This document shows, piece by piece, positions 51,936 through 59,887 of a stretch of DNA of 61,122 nt. The position numbers were made by a program, and so were the translations under genes. How positions within the stretch are numbered: the first letter of the stretch is position 1; the number at the start of each line of letters is the position of its first letter. The notes under the pieces are model-generated. The model was not told the DNA's origin. It saw nothing but the letters and a program-made list of their open reading frames with translations, and did no database searches. The DNA comes from Acidimicrobiaceae bacterium (GTDB lineage Bacteria > Actinomycetota > Acidimicrobiia > Acidimicrobiales > RAAP-2). The stretch is taken from the NCBI GenBank assembly GCA_003152215.1, contig PLZP01000041.1, forward strand, positions 1-61,122, given 5' to 3'.

Positions 51936-53144
51936 TCAGTCCAGGCGTTCGACGATCATGGCCATCCCTTGGCCGCCGCCGACACACATTGACTCCAGAC
52001 CGAAACGGGCACCGGCGTCCTCGAGTGAATTGATCAGCGTGGTCATGATGCGAGCACCGGTCATGCCAAAGGGGTGTCCGAGGGCAATCGCTCCGCCGCG
52101 GATGTTGAGCTTGTCGAGGGTGATGCCGAGGTGCTCGGCACTCGGGATCACCTGCGCCGCGAACGCCTCGTTGATCTCAACGAGGTCGATGTCATCGATG
52201 GTCATGCCCGCGCGCTTCAGGGCCTGGCGACAGGCGTCGATCGGACCGAGTCCCATGATCTCGGGATTGAGACCGCTGACGCCACTCGCCACGATGCGAG
52301 CCAGCGGCTTGATGCCAAGTTCCTTCGCCTTCGTGTCGCTCATGACGACGACCGCGGCCGCACCGTCATTCAAGGGGCAGGCGTTGCCGGCAGTGATCGT
52401 GCCGCCCTCGCGAAAGACGGGTTGGAGCGTCGAGAGACGCTCGAGCGTCGTTCCCGCGCGCGGTCCGTCGTCCTTGGAGATGACCGTGCCGTCGGGCAGC
52501 GTGACTGGAATGATCTCGCGTTCGAAGAAGCCGTTCTCCTGATGGGCGACCGCGAGTTCCTGGCTACGGACCGCGAACTCGTCCATCTCGAGTCGCGACA
52601 CCTTCTCGTACTCGGCGACATTCTCCGCCGTCTGACCCATGGCGATGTAGATGTCGGCCAGGCCCTGGGCCGGTGTCCACGGTTCGGTCACTTTCTCCGT
52701 GCGGCTCAACGTGCGCGCCATGGCCTCGGCGAAGAGGGGATTGACGGCCTTGGCACTGTCGGACGCCCCGTGGGTGAAGCGCGAGACCGTCTCGACACCG
52801 GCGGCGATGAAGACGTCGCCCTCGCCGCAGCGAATGGCGTGCGCCGCCATGCGGATGGTCTGGAGCGAAGAGGAGCAGTAACGATTGACCGTCACGCCGG
52901 GCACGTTGTCGAGGCCGGCCAGGAGGGCGGCGACGCGCGCGACGTTAAAGCCCGACTCACCGGCGGGCTGGCCGCAGCCCACGATGAGGTCCTCCACGCT
53001 CTGGGGATCGAGTTCGGGCACCTTGGCCAGTACCTCGCGCACCACCAGGGCGGTGAGGTCGTCGGCGCGCATGTCGACGAGCGATCCCTTGAAGGCGCGG
53101 CCGATCGGCGTGCGACCGGTGGCGACGATGACGGCTTCGGGCAT
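51936..53144 (-). CDS. Acetyl-CoA C-acetyltransferase (thiolase)
   Basis: 402 aa from ATG at 53144, with AAGGAGG 7 nt upstream. Thiolase motifs: the acyl-accepting Cys in NRYCSSSLQTI near residue 90, NGGA-type ACPLNDGAAAVVVMS, NEAFAAQ, the catalytic His in GGAIALGHPFGMTGAR and the second Cys in CVGGGQGMAMIVE. It joins or splits acyl-CoAs. Upstream on the same strand are riboflavin synthase, LLM oxidoreductase and PPK2, with 60-nt gaps, so co-transcription is possible. Confidence 0.95.
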   Translation of the reverse strand: MPEAVIVATGRTPIGRAFKGSLVDMRADDLTALVVREVLAKVPELDPQSVEDLIVGCGQPAGESGFNVARVAALLAGLDNVPGVTVNRYCSSSLQTIRMAAHAIRCGEGDVFIAAGVETVSRFTHGASDSAKAVNPLFAEAMARTLSRTEKVTEPWTPAQGLADIYIAMGQTAENVAEYEKVSRLEMDEFAVRSQELAVAHQENGFFEREIIPVTLPDGTVISKDDGPRAGTTLERLSTLQPVFREGGTITAGNACPLNDGAAAVVVMSDTKAKELGIKPLARIVASGVSGLNPEIMGLGPIDACRQALKRAGMTIDDIDLVEINEAFAAQVIPSAEHLGITLDKLNIRGGAIALGHPFGMTGARIMTTLINSLEDAGARFGLESMCVGGGQGMAMIVERLD

Positions 53145-53205
53145 GGCGTCCTCCTTGGGCGGGTAACCATGGCGAGCATAGTGACCGACCCGGTCCGCCC
53201 GATTC

Positions 53206-53703
53206 CTACGCGAGGGTGAGGGGACCCTCGTCGTCAAAGCCCTGGCGGATGCCCTGACCGGCGCGCCGGCTCAGTTGCTCGGGTTCAAAGAGCATCCAGT
53301 AGGCGTTGCGCGCGTGCTTGCGCGAACGATTCTCGAACACCGACGCCAGTACCGCGGCATCGTCGGACTCGTCCTCGTGCACGAAGACCTCGAGGATGGG
53401 CGTTGAGGTCATGAGCTGGGCCTGCATTATTCCCAGGGCCGCCTCGTGGGCGCACTGCTTGTCGATCGGCGCCTTGCCCGGCATGCCCAGGGCCACCACG
53501 ATCGAGCAACCGTCCTTTTCGATCAGGTTCTTGGCGGCTACGGCCAGGTCTTTAAAGCCCGGCACGGTCGTGGATACGACCTCGAAGGTCTCGTTGTACC
53601 CGGGACAGTCGGCTAGTTCCGCCCGCGCGGCCGCGCCCATGTCGAAACGCGCGAACATGGTGTCGACCACTCCGATCTTGATTTTTTCCACCCCTCGGAC
53701 CAC
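53206..53703 (-). CDS. ribC: Archaeal-type riboflavin synthase (RibC family)
   Basis: 165 aa. The sequence follows the archaeal RibC signature: KIGVVDTMFARFDMG, TVPGFKDLAVAAKNLIEKDG, ALGMPGKAPIDKQCAHEAAL, EVFVHEDESDD, then KHARNAYWMLFEPEQL and AGQGIRQGFDDEGP. This family (MJ1184-type, about 155 aa) is related to lumazine synthase and unrelated to the two-domain bacterial riboflavin synthase. It converts two lumazines to riboflavin plus the diamine. It sits between an F420-type LLM oxidoreductase and a thiolase. GTG at 53703 has GAGGAG 4 nt upstream; GTG at 53691 is possible. Confidence 0.88.
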   Translation of the reverse strand: MVRGVEKIKIGVVDTMFARFDMGAAARAELADCPGYNETFEVVSTTVPGFKDLAVAAKNLIEKDGCSIVVALGMPGKAPIDKQCAHEAALGIMQAQLMTSTPILEVFVHEDESDDAAVLASVFENRSRKHARNAYWMLFEPEQLSRRAGQGIRQGFDDEGPLTLA

Positions 53704-53752
53704 GCAACTCCTCTTCGACGTTGCCCTCAGTCTAGAGACGGTGCGATCTTGC

Positions 53753-54706
53753 TTAGCGCGGGCTGAGTCCCTCGACTGCTTCCTGCAGGTCGATGCCGAA
53801 GGGGATTATCGCGATCGAGGGGATCTGCACGCCGGCTTCGACGTAGGCCATCACGTGTTCTCGGCACTGGTCGTAAGAGCCGTGGATGATGAGTTCGTCC
53901 ACGAGCGAATCAGGGATGACCTCGTTGGCCAGTTTGCGATTGCCCTCGGCCCAAGCGTCCCACATCGGCTGGAATTGCTCGCCGCGTCCGAGCCAGCGGT
54001 GGAACTCGGCGTAGACCGGAACGGTGAGGTAGGACGTGATCATACGCCGCCCGATCGCCCGTGCGGTTTCGGCGTCCTCGGTCGGGATGACGAAGAGGCG
54101 CGCTGCGATTATCTTTCCCTCGCCGACTTCGCTGCGACATTGGGCCACGTCAGTCGCCGCGAGCCAGTTGAGGATCGCTCCGTCGGCCTCGCGACCGGCG
54201 AGTCGCAGCATGCCCGGGCGCAGCGCGCCGAGCAGGATCGGCGGACGGTTAATGACCGGCCGCGAGAGTTTGAAGCCGTGGACCTCGAAGGTCTCGAATA
54301 CCTCGTCGATCTTCTCGCCGTCGAGGGCACGCTTGACGAAGTTGAGGACGTCGCGGGTGCGCGCGTAGGGCTTGTCGTAGGAGATGCCGTTCCAACGCTG
54401 CACCACCGGTTCGCTCGACGCGCCCAGTCCCATGGTGAAACGTCCGTCGGCCACTTCGGCCAGCGCCGCGATGCTCATGGCCAGCAGCCCCGGTCCGCGC
54501 GTGAAGACCGGCGTCACGGCGACGCCGAGGTTTAGGCGCGACTCCCAGATCGCCGCCAGCGTCAGGGGCGTGAAGCCGTCGGCGCCGTCCACCTCGGCCG
54601 ACCAGACGTCGGTGTAGCCGAGGTCGGCCAGTCGGTGGAACCACTCCTTGTGCGCCCCCAAGGTGACGCCGTCAAAGGGGATCGTGATGCCGTAGCGCGA
54701 AGTCAC
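53753..54706 (-). CDS. LLM-class F420-dependent oxidoreductase
   Basis: 317 aa, luciferase-like TIM barrel. It has TIPFDGVTLGAHKEWFHRLADLGYTDVWSAEV, VAVTPVFTRGPGLLAM, GRFTMGLGASSEPVV and PPILLGALRPGMLRLAGREADGAILNWL, with the shape of F420-using members. The window also encodes cofD and cofE, so F420 is available. Substrate unknown. It lies 49 nt upstream of the riboflavin synthase gene on the same strand. Confidence 0.9.
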   Translation of the reverse strand: MTSRYGITIPFDGVTLGAHKEWFHRLADLGYTDVWSAEVDGADGFTPLTLAAIWESRLNLGVAVTPVFTRGPGLLAMSIAALAEVADGRFTMGLGASSEPVVQRWNGISYDKPYARTRDVLNFVKRALDGEKIDEVFETFEVHGFKLSRPVINRPPILLGALRPGMLRLAGREADGAILNWLAATDVAQCRSEVGEGKIIAARLFVIPTEDAETARAIGRRMITSYLTVPVYAEFHRWLGRGEQFQPMWDAWAEGNRKLANEVIPDSLVDELIIHGSYDQCREHVMAYVEAGVQIPSIAIIPFGIDLQEAVEGLSPR

Positions 54707-54745
54707 GAAGTAAGTGTCTCAGAGATTGGCGTCGACCGAAGCCAC

Positions 54746-54771
54746 CTGTTCATCGGCGTCATGACGAACAG
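54746..54771 (-). terminator. Hairpin directly after the PPK2 stop
   Basis: CTGTTCATC at 54746-54754 and GACGAACAG at 54763-54771 form a 9-bp stem with one G-U-type mismatch and an 8-nt loop, immediately downstream of the PPK2 stop. There is no T-run, as is common for high-GC actinobacterial hairpins, so it may only attenuate or protect the mRNA. Confidence 0.35.
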
Positions 54772-55554
54772 TTACTTGAGGTAGTCGTTGCCCCGGGCTT
54801 TGGGGACCTTGTAGTCGCGCCGTTCGAGGTCGTGGACCCAGCGATCGACCAGCGTCTCGAGCACGGCCGCGCGGGCGTAGCGCTTGTCCTCGGCGGCGAT
54901 GAGGTCCCAGTGCGCGTGGGCCTGGTCGGTGGTGGTGATCATGTACTCGAGCGCCTTTAGGTACTGCGGACGCTTCTCGCGGTTTCGCCAGTCGTCGGGC
55001 GTGAGCTTCCAACTCTTGAGCGGATCGCTTTCACGGTCCGTGAAGCGGCGCAGTTGTTCCTTGTCCGAGATCTGCAGCCAGAACTTAACGACGGTGACGC
55101 CGCCGTCGGAGATGGCGCGCTCGAACTCCACGATCTCTTCGGCCGATCGCTTGGCCGTCGCCGTGTCGATCAGGCCCTCCACCCGCTCGACTAAGAGTCG
55201 CCCGTACCACGAGCGGTCGTAGACCGTCATCGACCCCCGGCCCGGTATGGTCTCCTGGAATCGCCAGAGAAAGTGATGGCGCAGATCCTCTTCGGTCGGT
55301 GGGCCGATGGGCACGACGCGCACGTGACGCGGGTCCAGTCCGCCGGTCAGGTTGCGGATGGCCCCGCCCTTGCCAGCCGCGTCGAAGCCCTCGAAGAGCA
55401 CCACCAATCCCGGTCCGATTTTGTTTGAATCGACGAGTCCGGCCGTGAAGAGCCGCAAATGCACCAGTCGGCGCTGGGCCGCCAGGATGCGACGCTCGGA
55501 CTCCTCGCGCGAGATCGACGGGGAGAGATCGAAGGCGTCGAGGCGACTGGTCAT
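54772..55554 (-). CDS. ppk2: Polyphosphate kinase 2 family protein
   Basis: 260 aa. PPK2 moves phosphate between polyphosphate and nucleotides, usually toward (d)NDP/NTP or AMP. Walker A is FEGFDAAGKGGAI near residue 55, with DPRHVRVVPIGPPTEED, the lid YDRSWYGRLLVERVEG and Walker B region TVVKFWLQISDKEQLRRF. The ending KVPKARGNDYLK matches the class. The ATG overlaps the YfhO stop as ATGA, so it is co-translated with a membrane protein. Complements Ppx in polyphosphate turnover. Confidence 0.93.
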   Translation of the reverse strand: MTSRLDAFDLSPSISREESERRILAAQRRLVHLRLFTAGLVDSNKIGPGLVVLFEGFDAAGKGGAIRNLTGGLDPRHVRVVPIGPPTEEDLRHHFLWRFQETIPGRGSMTVYDRSWYGRLLVERVEGLIDTATAKRSAEEIVEFERAISDGGVTVVKFWLQISDKEQLRRFTDRESDPLKSWKLTPDDWRNREKRPQYLKALEYMITTTDQAHAHWDLIAAEDKRYARAAVLETLVDRWVHDLERRDYKVPKARGNDYLK

Positions 55555-57902
55555 GGTGAGGTCTCGGCCGGTTCGTGCGCGGGGGCGGCCACGTCGACCA
55601 GCAGCGCGGGAACGGGGATCTCTTCATCGTCGAGCATCCACGGGTGCGTGGTGGGCCGTTCGCCACCGCGGCGCCGTCGCCGGCTCAGACGTTCGTCGAG
55701 CCACGTGCCCGCCAGAAAGAGGGCGGCCAACAGCCCCGCGATCACCGCGTACTTTTCGTGCGGCGGCAGGAAGTTGTAGGTGACGATCGACGTGCCGGCG
55801 GGCAACGAGACCGCTTGGTAGACGCCGTCGGACACCGTGATGGGGACCGACTTTCCGTTGACGTAGGCCGTCCAACCGGCCATGTCGAGTTCGGTGCGAA
55901 TGAGGGTGGTGCCGGCGCCCGAACAGACGACCTTGGCAACGTTGACCCCGCTGCTGCCCAGTGCGCACGCGCTCGACGTGGTGGAGAAGAACGGACGGGG
56001 ACTGGGCAGCTCGAAGATTTCGGCGAGGTTGTCCTTGTAGACCTGCTTCACGCCCAGCTTGGTCAGTTGGGGCAGTATCACAACCGAACTGGGCATCAAC
56101 AGATACTTAACCGACGCGCCCTCGTAGGCCTTGAAGTGCTTGAGCAGTTGGCGCTCGAGTAACTCAATGCCGGTGAGGCCGTGGTGAATCGTGAACTGGT
56201 TGCCGGGGGTCAGTCCAGGGTAGAGCTGGGACTCGAGCAACTTGGTGAAGGCCTCGGGGAACGGCAGGTCGACGGCGCTCAGTTCGTTCAGCCCGTACTG
56301 CGAACCCCAGTTGGGGTAGAGCACCGCAAAGTCGAGGAAGCGGTACTGGCCTTCGTTGTGTTGCAGGTAGGAAATGGGGGTCTGGTCGACGGTGATCTTC
56401 TTGGGCGATTCGGCGGTGGGCACGAAGAACATCAGCAGCGATTCGCCCACCAGCACGAGCGCCACCAGGAAGGGCGCCACTTTGTACTTGGCGAAGCGAC
56501 CGATGATGAGCAGGAACAGCACCGCCAAAAAGGGCAGTACGTCCAGACCTATGAGGATGATGCTGGCCGCGTGGCTCAGGGGAACGCCGCGGTTGAGCGC
56601 CCGCGCTTCGAGCGCGCTCCAGATCAGGATGAGCAGGGCCACCAGCGTGGTCGCGGTGAAGAGGCGCTGGGCCCGTTTGCTGGTGGCGAAGTCCATGATG
56701 CCGAAGGCCGCCAGCAGGATCAGGGAAATCTCGCAGCTGGGCATGATGTAACGGGCGAAGCCGGCGTTCTTGAGCAGCGGGATCACGTTCCATAAGAGGC
56801 GGACCTTGAAGGTGTTAAGCGCCCCGAGCACGCCGACGAAAGTCCACACGGCGAGGAAGATGCGCAGCGGCCGGTTGGACGCTCCGAAGAGTCCCAGGAA
56901 GGCGAGTGCGCAGACGCTGATGGTGAAGTAGCCGCCGATGCCGCCCCAGACGGTGCCCAAGTTGGGGTTGGAGAAAATTGTGCCGTAGACGTACGGGTCA
57001 AAGAACATCGCCAGCGCGTGCACCGGCAGACTCTCGATGGCCTGGCCGGCCGTGTCGTGGCTGCCGAGGTTGGCGACCTTGTAAAAGTCGTAGAACGGTA
57101 TGAGGCCCGGCAACGAGAGCACCCCGCCGACGAGTCCGGCTAATCCGACCCGCTTCGCCGCGAGCAGGCGTACGTCACGCTCCAGCGAGAAAAAACGCAC
57201 GACGGCCCAGGCAACGCAGAAAATGCCGTCGAGGTAGGCCACTTCGGGGAAACCGGCGTACAACGAGAGCGCGATGGCGAGCGCCGCCACATACCAGCCC
57301 TTGTTGGTGCGCGTGCGCGCCCCGTCGTAGATCATCTCGATGCCGAGCAACAACATGGGCAGGAAGGCAATGGGGTTGAGTACCGCGTTACCCAGCCACG
57401 CGAACGTGCCGTTGAGCGCGAAGAGCATTCCCGCGGCGGTGGCGAACACGACGGGGATCGAGAGACGGCGAGCGAGGAAGTAGGTCGAGACGCCGGCGAT
57501 GACCTCGAGGCAGATGTGGAACCACAGCAGCCCGCTCGACAGGGCGAAGAGCAGGGTCAACGGGAAGAGCGACGCCGCCTGCATCTCGCCCGCGAGCGGT
57601 TGGCCGAGTCCCTCGAAGTAGTTCCACCAAGGTAGATGGCCGTGCAGCAGGTCGACGGCGGAACGGTGGCCGAGCGCCTGGGTGATGTAGCCCACGTTCG
57701 GGTCGATCATCGGTCGCCCGCAGGTCACGTGGCACAAGAAGTGCGAGATCCCCGCGGTCCAGGTAATGGGGTTGTCGATCTCCAAGCCCGAGAGGAAGAT
57801 GAAATTACCGAGGAAGACCGCGAGAATTATGAGCAGGATGGGGACGAGGGAAGGAGGCAGGCGCCGATAGAAGGCCACGCCTCGCTCCCACGTAGAATTC
57901 AC
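55551..57902 (-). CDS. YfhO-like multi-pass membrane protein
   Basis: 783 aa, about 13 helices plus an extracytosolic domain near 500-690 and a final helix before a basic/acidic tail. Early motifs include PWWNYFEGLGQPLAGEMQA and LFALNGTFAWLGN, as in YfhO/GT-C-type glycosyltransferase-like proteins that modify envelope polymers. The YRFLDFAVLYPNWGSQYG segment is in the outer domain. It uses a GTG start 6 nt after a TAGCCT -10 box. It is translationally coupled to PPK2 and lies 49 nt after the GT2 gene. Confidence 0.85.
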   Translation of the reverse strand: MNSTWERGVAFYRRLPPSLVPILLIILAVFLGNFIFLSGLEIDNPITWTAGISHFLCHVTCGRPMIDPNVGYITQALGHRSAVDLLHGHLPWWNYFEGLGQPLAGEMQAASLFPLTLLFALSSGLLWFHICLEVIAGVSTYFLARRLSIPVVFATAAGMLFALNGTFAWLGNAVLNPIAFLPMLLLGIEMIYDGARTRTNKGWYVAALAIALSLYAGFPEVAYLDGIFCVAWAVVRFFSLERDVRLLAAKRVGLAGLVGGVLSLPGLIPFYDFYKVANLGSHDTAGQAIESLPVHALAMFFDPYVYGTIFSNPNLGTVWGGIGGYFTISVCALAFLGLFGASNRPLRIFLAVWTFVGVLGALNTFKVRLLWNVIPLLKNAGFARYIMPSCEISLILLAAFGIMDFATSKRAQRLFTATTLVALLILIWSALEARALNRGVPLSHAASIILIGLDVLPFLAVLFLLIIGRFAKYKVAPFLVALVLVGESLLMFFVPTAESPKKITVDQTPISYLQHNEGQYRFLDFAVLYPNWGSQYGLNELSAVDLPFPEAFTKLLESQLYPGLTPGNQFTIHHGLTGIELLERQLLKHFKAYEGASVKYLLMPSSVVILPQLTKLGVKQVYKDNLAEIFELPSPRPFFSTTSSACALGSSGVNVAKVVCSGAGTTLIRTELDMAGWTAYVNGKSVPITVSDGVYQAVSLPAGTSIVTYNFLPPHEKYAVIAGLLAALFLAGTWLDERLSRRRRRGGERPTTHPWMLDDEEIPVPALLVDVAAPAHEPAETSP

Positions 57903-57908
57903 CTACCA

Positions 57909-57914
57909 AGGCTA
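57909..57914 (-). promoter_or_regulatory. -10 box of the YfhO-like gene (leaderless)
   Basis: TAGCCT on the minus strand, 6 nt before the GTG at 57902. Confidence 0.45.
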
Positions 57915-57951
57915 CAAGTTGGCGTGGTTTCGTTCGGTTCTTCGCGGCGAC

Positions 57952-59823
57952 TCAACGAGGCAGGTAAAAGATCGTCTCGCCCAAGAGTTGCAGTGAGGCG
58001 GGGAAGAAGGGGTCGCGGAACGAACCAAAGATGTCCCAGCGCTGGATGAATCGGTTGCGGTCCTCCAGTGGATCGAGCTTGCCCCGGGAAGAGCCGACGT
58101 GGTGGTAGAGGCGCACGTCGGGTGTGTAGATGACGAAGTGGCCGTCGAGTTGACTGCGCAGACAGATATCGATGTCGTTCATGGTGACCCTTAACTCTTC
58201 GTCCATGCCGCCGATCGACTCCCAGAGCTCGCGCCGCACCATCTGCACTGCGCCGGTGACGGCCGCCACGTCACGCGTCGCGCTGACGAAATGGTCGACG
58301 TGCATATAGTTCGAATCGGTGCGCAGGTGCTGGGGGTAGGGCGCGATCACGATGCTCTCGTGTTCGAATCGCCCGTCTGAATCGAGCAGGCAGGCCCCCA
58401 CGAAGCTGACGTCGGCCAGCGAGGCGAGGCTCACCATCCGTTCCAGCCAGTCCGGCGTGTCGAGCACGGTGTCGTTGTTGAGTGTGACAATGAAGTCGGC
58501 GCTCGATTGACGGACGCCGCGATTCACGATGCGCGCGTAGTTAAAGACGCCCGGGCAAGGAACGACCCGATACTTCGTCGTGGCGAAGAACTCGAGCGTG
58601 GCGGCGTCCTTGGAGTCGTTGTCGAGAATGATGATGTTGTAGTTCGTGTACGTCGTCTTTGATTCCACCGCCTGCAGACATCGACGCAACAGGTCGAGAC
58701 GGTCACGCGTCGGAATGATGATGTCGATCGACGGTGCCGGTGACGGTGGTGCCAGTTTCCACGTCACCAGTCCTGCGAGCGCTCCGGGTGCCACCGTGGC
58801 GACAAGACCTCGTCGTTCGAGTGCGGCCCGCACCACTCGACAACTGTCATCGCTGATGTGCGAGGCAGAAAACCCGACGGCCGGTCGCCCGGCGCGCAGC
58901 AGTACCGCCACGTGATGGAAACGGGCATCGCGTTCGCGCAGTCGCAGGTAGAGGTCGTGTTCGAAGGCCCACCCGGCCTCGAGTGAGACGCCGCCCGCGT
59001 CGCGCAGCGCGGTCACGCGCACCAGTGCCGGACGACCCACGGTGTTGTAGCTCCACAACGTATGAGGAGCGACGGCCGGACTCTTGAAGATCGGCGCGTC
59101 CTGAGTGGGGCCGAACTCGTCGGCGAAGACCACGTCATCACCGTCGTTGGCCCGCGCCAGCAGGGCCGCTAGCGCGGAACGTTGATCGGCGTCGCTCACC
59201 GAACGATCAGTGAGGAACAGCCACGGGGCGTCGGTGCTGGCCACCAACTCGTTGAGTGACGTGATGACCGCCGTCGCCGAGTCATTGGATTCGTCGAGGA
59301 CGACGACCTCGACGAGCGATGAGTAATCCTCGCTGGCGCCCACCGCGACTGGAGGCGACGCGGTCGGTGGCCGAAAATTATGCGGGAACACCGTGGGAGC
59401 GATGAGTGGCGCCACGATCCGCTTTTTGACGCGTGGGCTGCCGCGCACCAGGCGCACCAACTGCAGGAGGGGGCGTCCGAAAAAGCGCGCCACCTTGTAG
59501 CGCACGGTGTTGACGCCCAGCATCCGTCCCAGGACGCGCTGCCATTTCTTGCCCGACATGTCGCGAATGGCCTTATGAAAAACGAACCAACGGAGTCGCA
59601 GGTCGCGCTCGGAAAGCGGTACGGTCGCGTCGGTATCAAAACGCTGGAAGCTGGACACGTCGACGTCTTTCGTTTGGCGGTCGCGAACTGACCGTGATAC
59701 GACCAACTTTACCGTGGACACTGGTTCTGGTGGACCTGTTCGCCGCCGCCGGTGCCGGGCGACTCGCGTGACGCCACGCCGTGACGGCGAGACCGAAGCG
59801 GCTACGGTCGAACGGTGGCGCAT
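57952..59823 (-). CDS. GT2-family glycosyltransferase
   Basis: 623 aa from ATG at 59823; GTGs at 59721 or 59658 are likely truer starts because the first 35-55 residues are Arg-rich and unconserved. The catalytic GT2 domain begins near residue 370 (SIDIIIPTRDRLDLLRRCLQAV), with IILDNDSKDAATLEFF, VNRGVRQSSADFIVTLNNDT, VTGAVQMVRRELW and the acceptor-binding TMNDIDICLRS. The N-terminal half has a degenerate GT-A-like region (DDVVFADE). It resembles rhamnosyl-/glycan-chain transferases in O-antigen-type pathways. Followed by the YfhO-like gene. Confidence 0.85.
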   Translation of the reverse strand: MRHRSTVAASVSPSRRGVTRVARHRRRRTGPPEPVSTVKLVVSRSVRDRQTKDVDVSSFQRFDTDATVPLSERDLRLRWFVFHKAIRDMSGKKWQRVLGRMLGVNTVRYKVARFFGRPLLQLVRLVRGSPRVKKRIVAPLIAPTVFPHNFRPPTASPPVAVGASEDYSSLVEVVVLDESNDSATAVITSLNELVASTDAPWLFLTDRSVSDADQRSALAALLARANDGDDVVFADEFGPTQDAPIFKSPAVAPHTLWSYNTVGRPALVRVTALRDAGGVSLEAGWAFEHDLYLRLRERDARFHHVAVLLRAGRPAVGFSASHISDDSCRVVRAALERRGLVATVAPGALAGLVTWKLAPPSPAPSIDIIIPTRDRLDLLRRCLQAVESKTTYTNYNIIILDNDSKDAATLEFFATTKYRVVPCPGVFNYARIVNRGVRQSSADFIVTLNNDTVLDTPDWLERMVSLASLADVSFVGACLLDSDGRFEHESIVIAPYPQHLRTDSNYMHVDHFVSATRDVAAVTGAVQMVRRELWESIGGMDEELRVTMNDIDICLRSQLDGHFVIYTPDVRLYHHVGSSRGKLDPLEDRNRFIQRWDIFGSFRDPFFPASLQLLGETIFYLPR

Positions 59824-59887
59824 GTTACTTTTTGGTAGCCATTTTCACAGGTGTAACTGGACACTTGCGAAGACCAAGGAGTAGATG

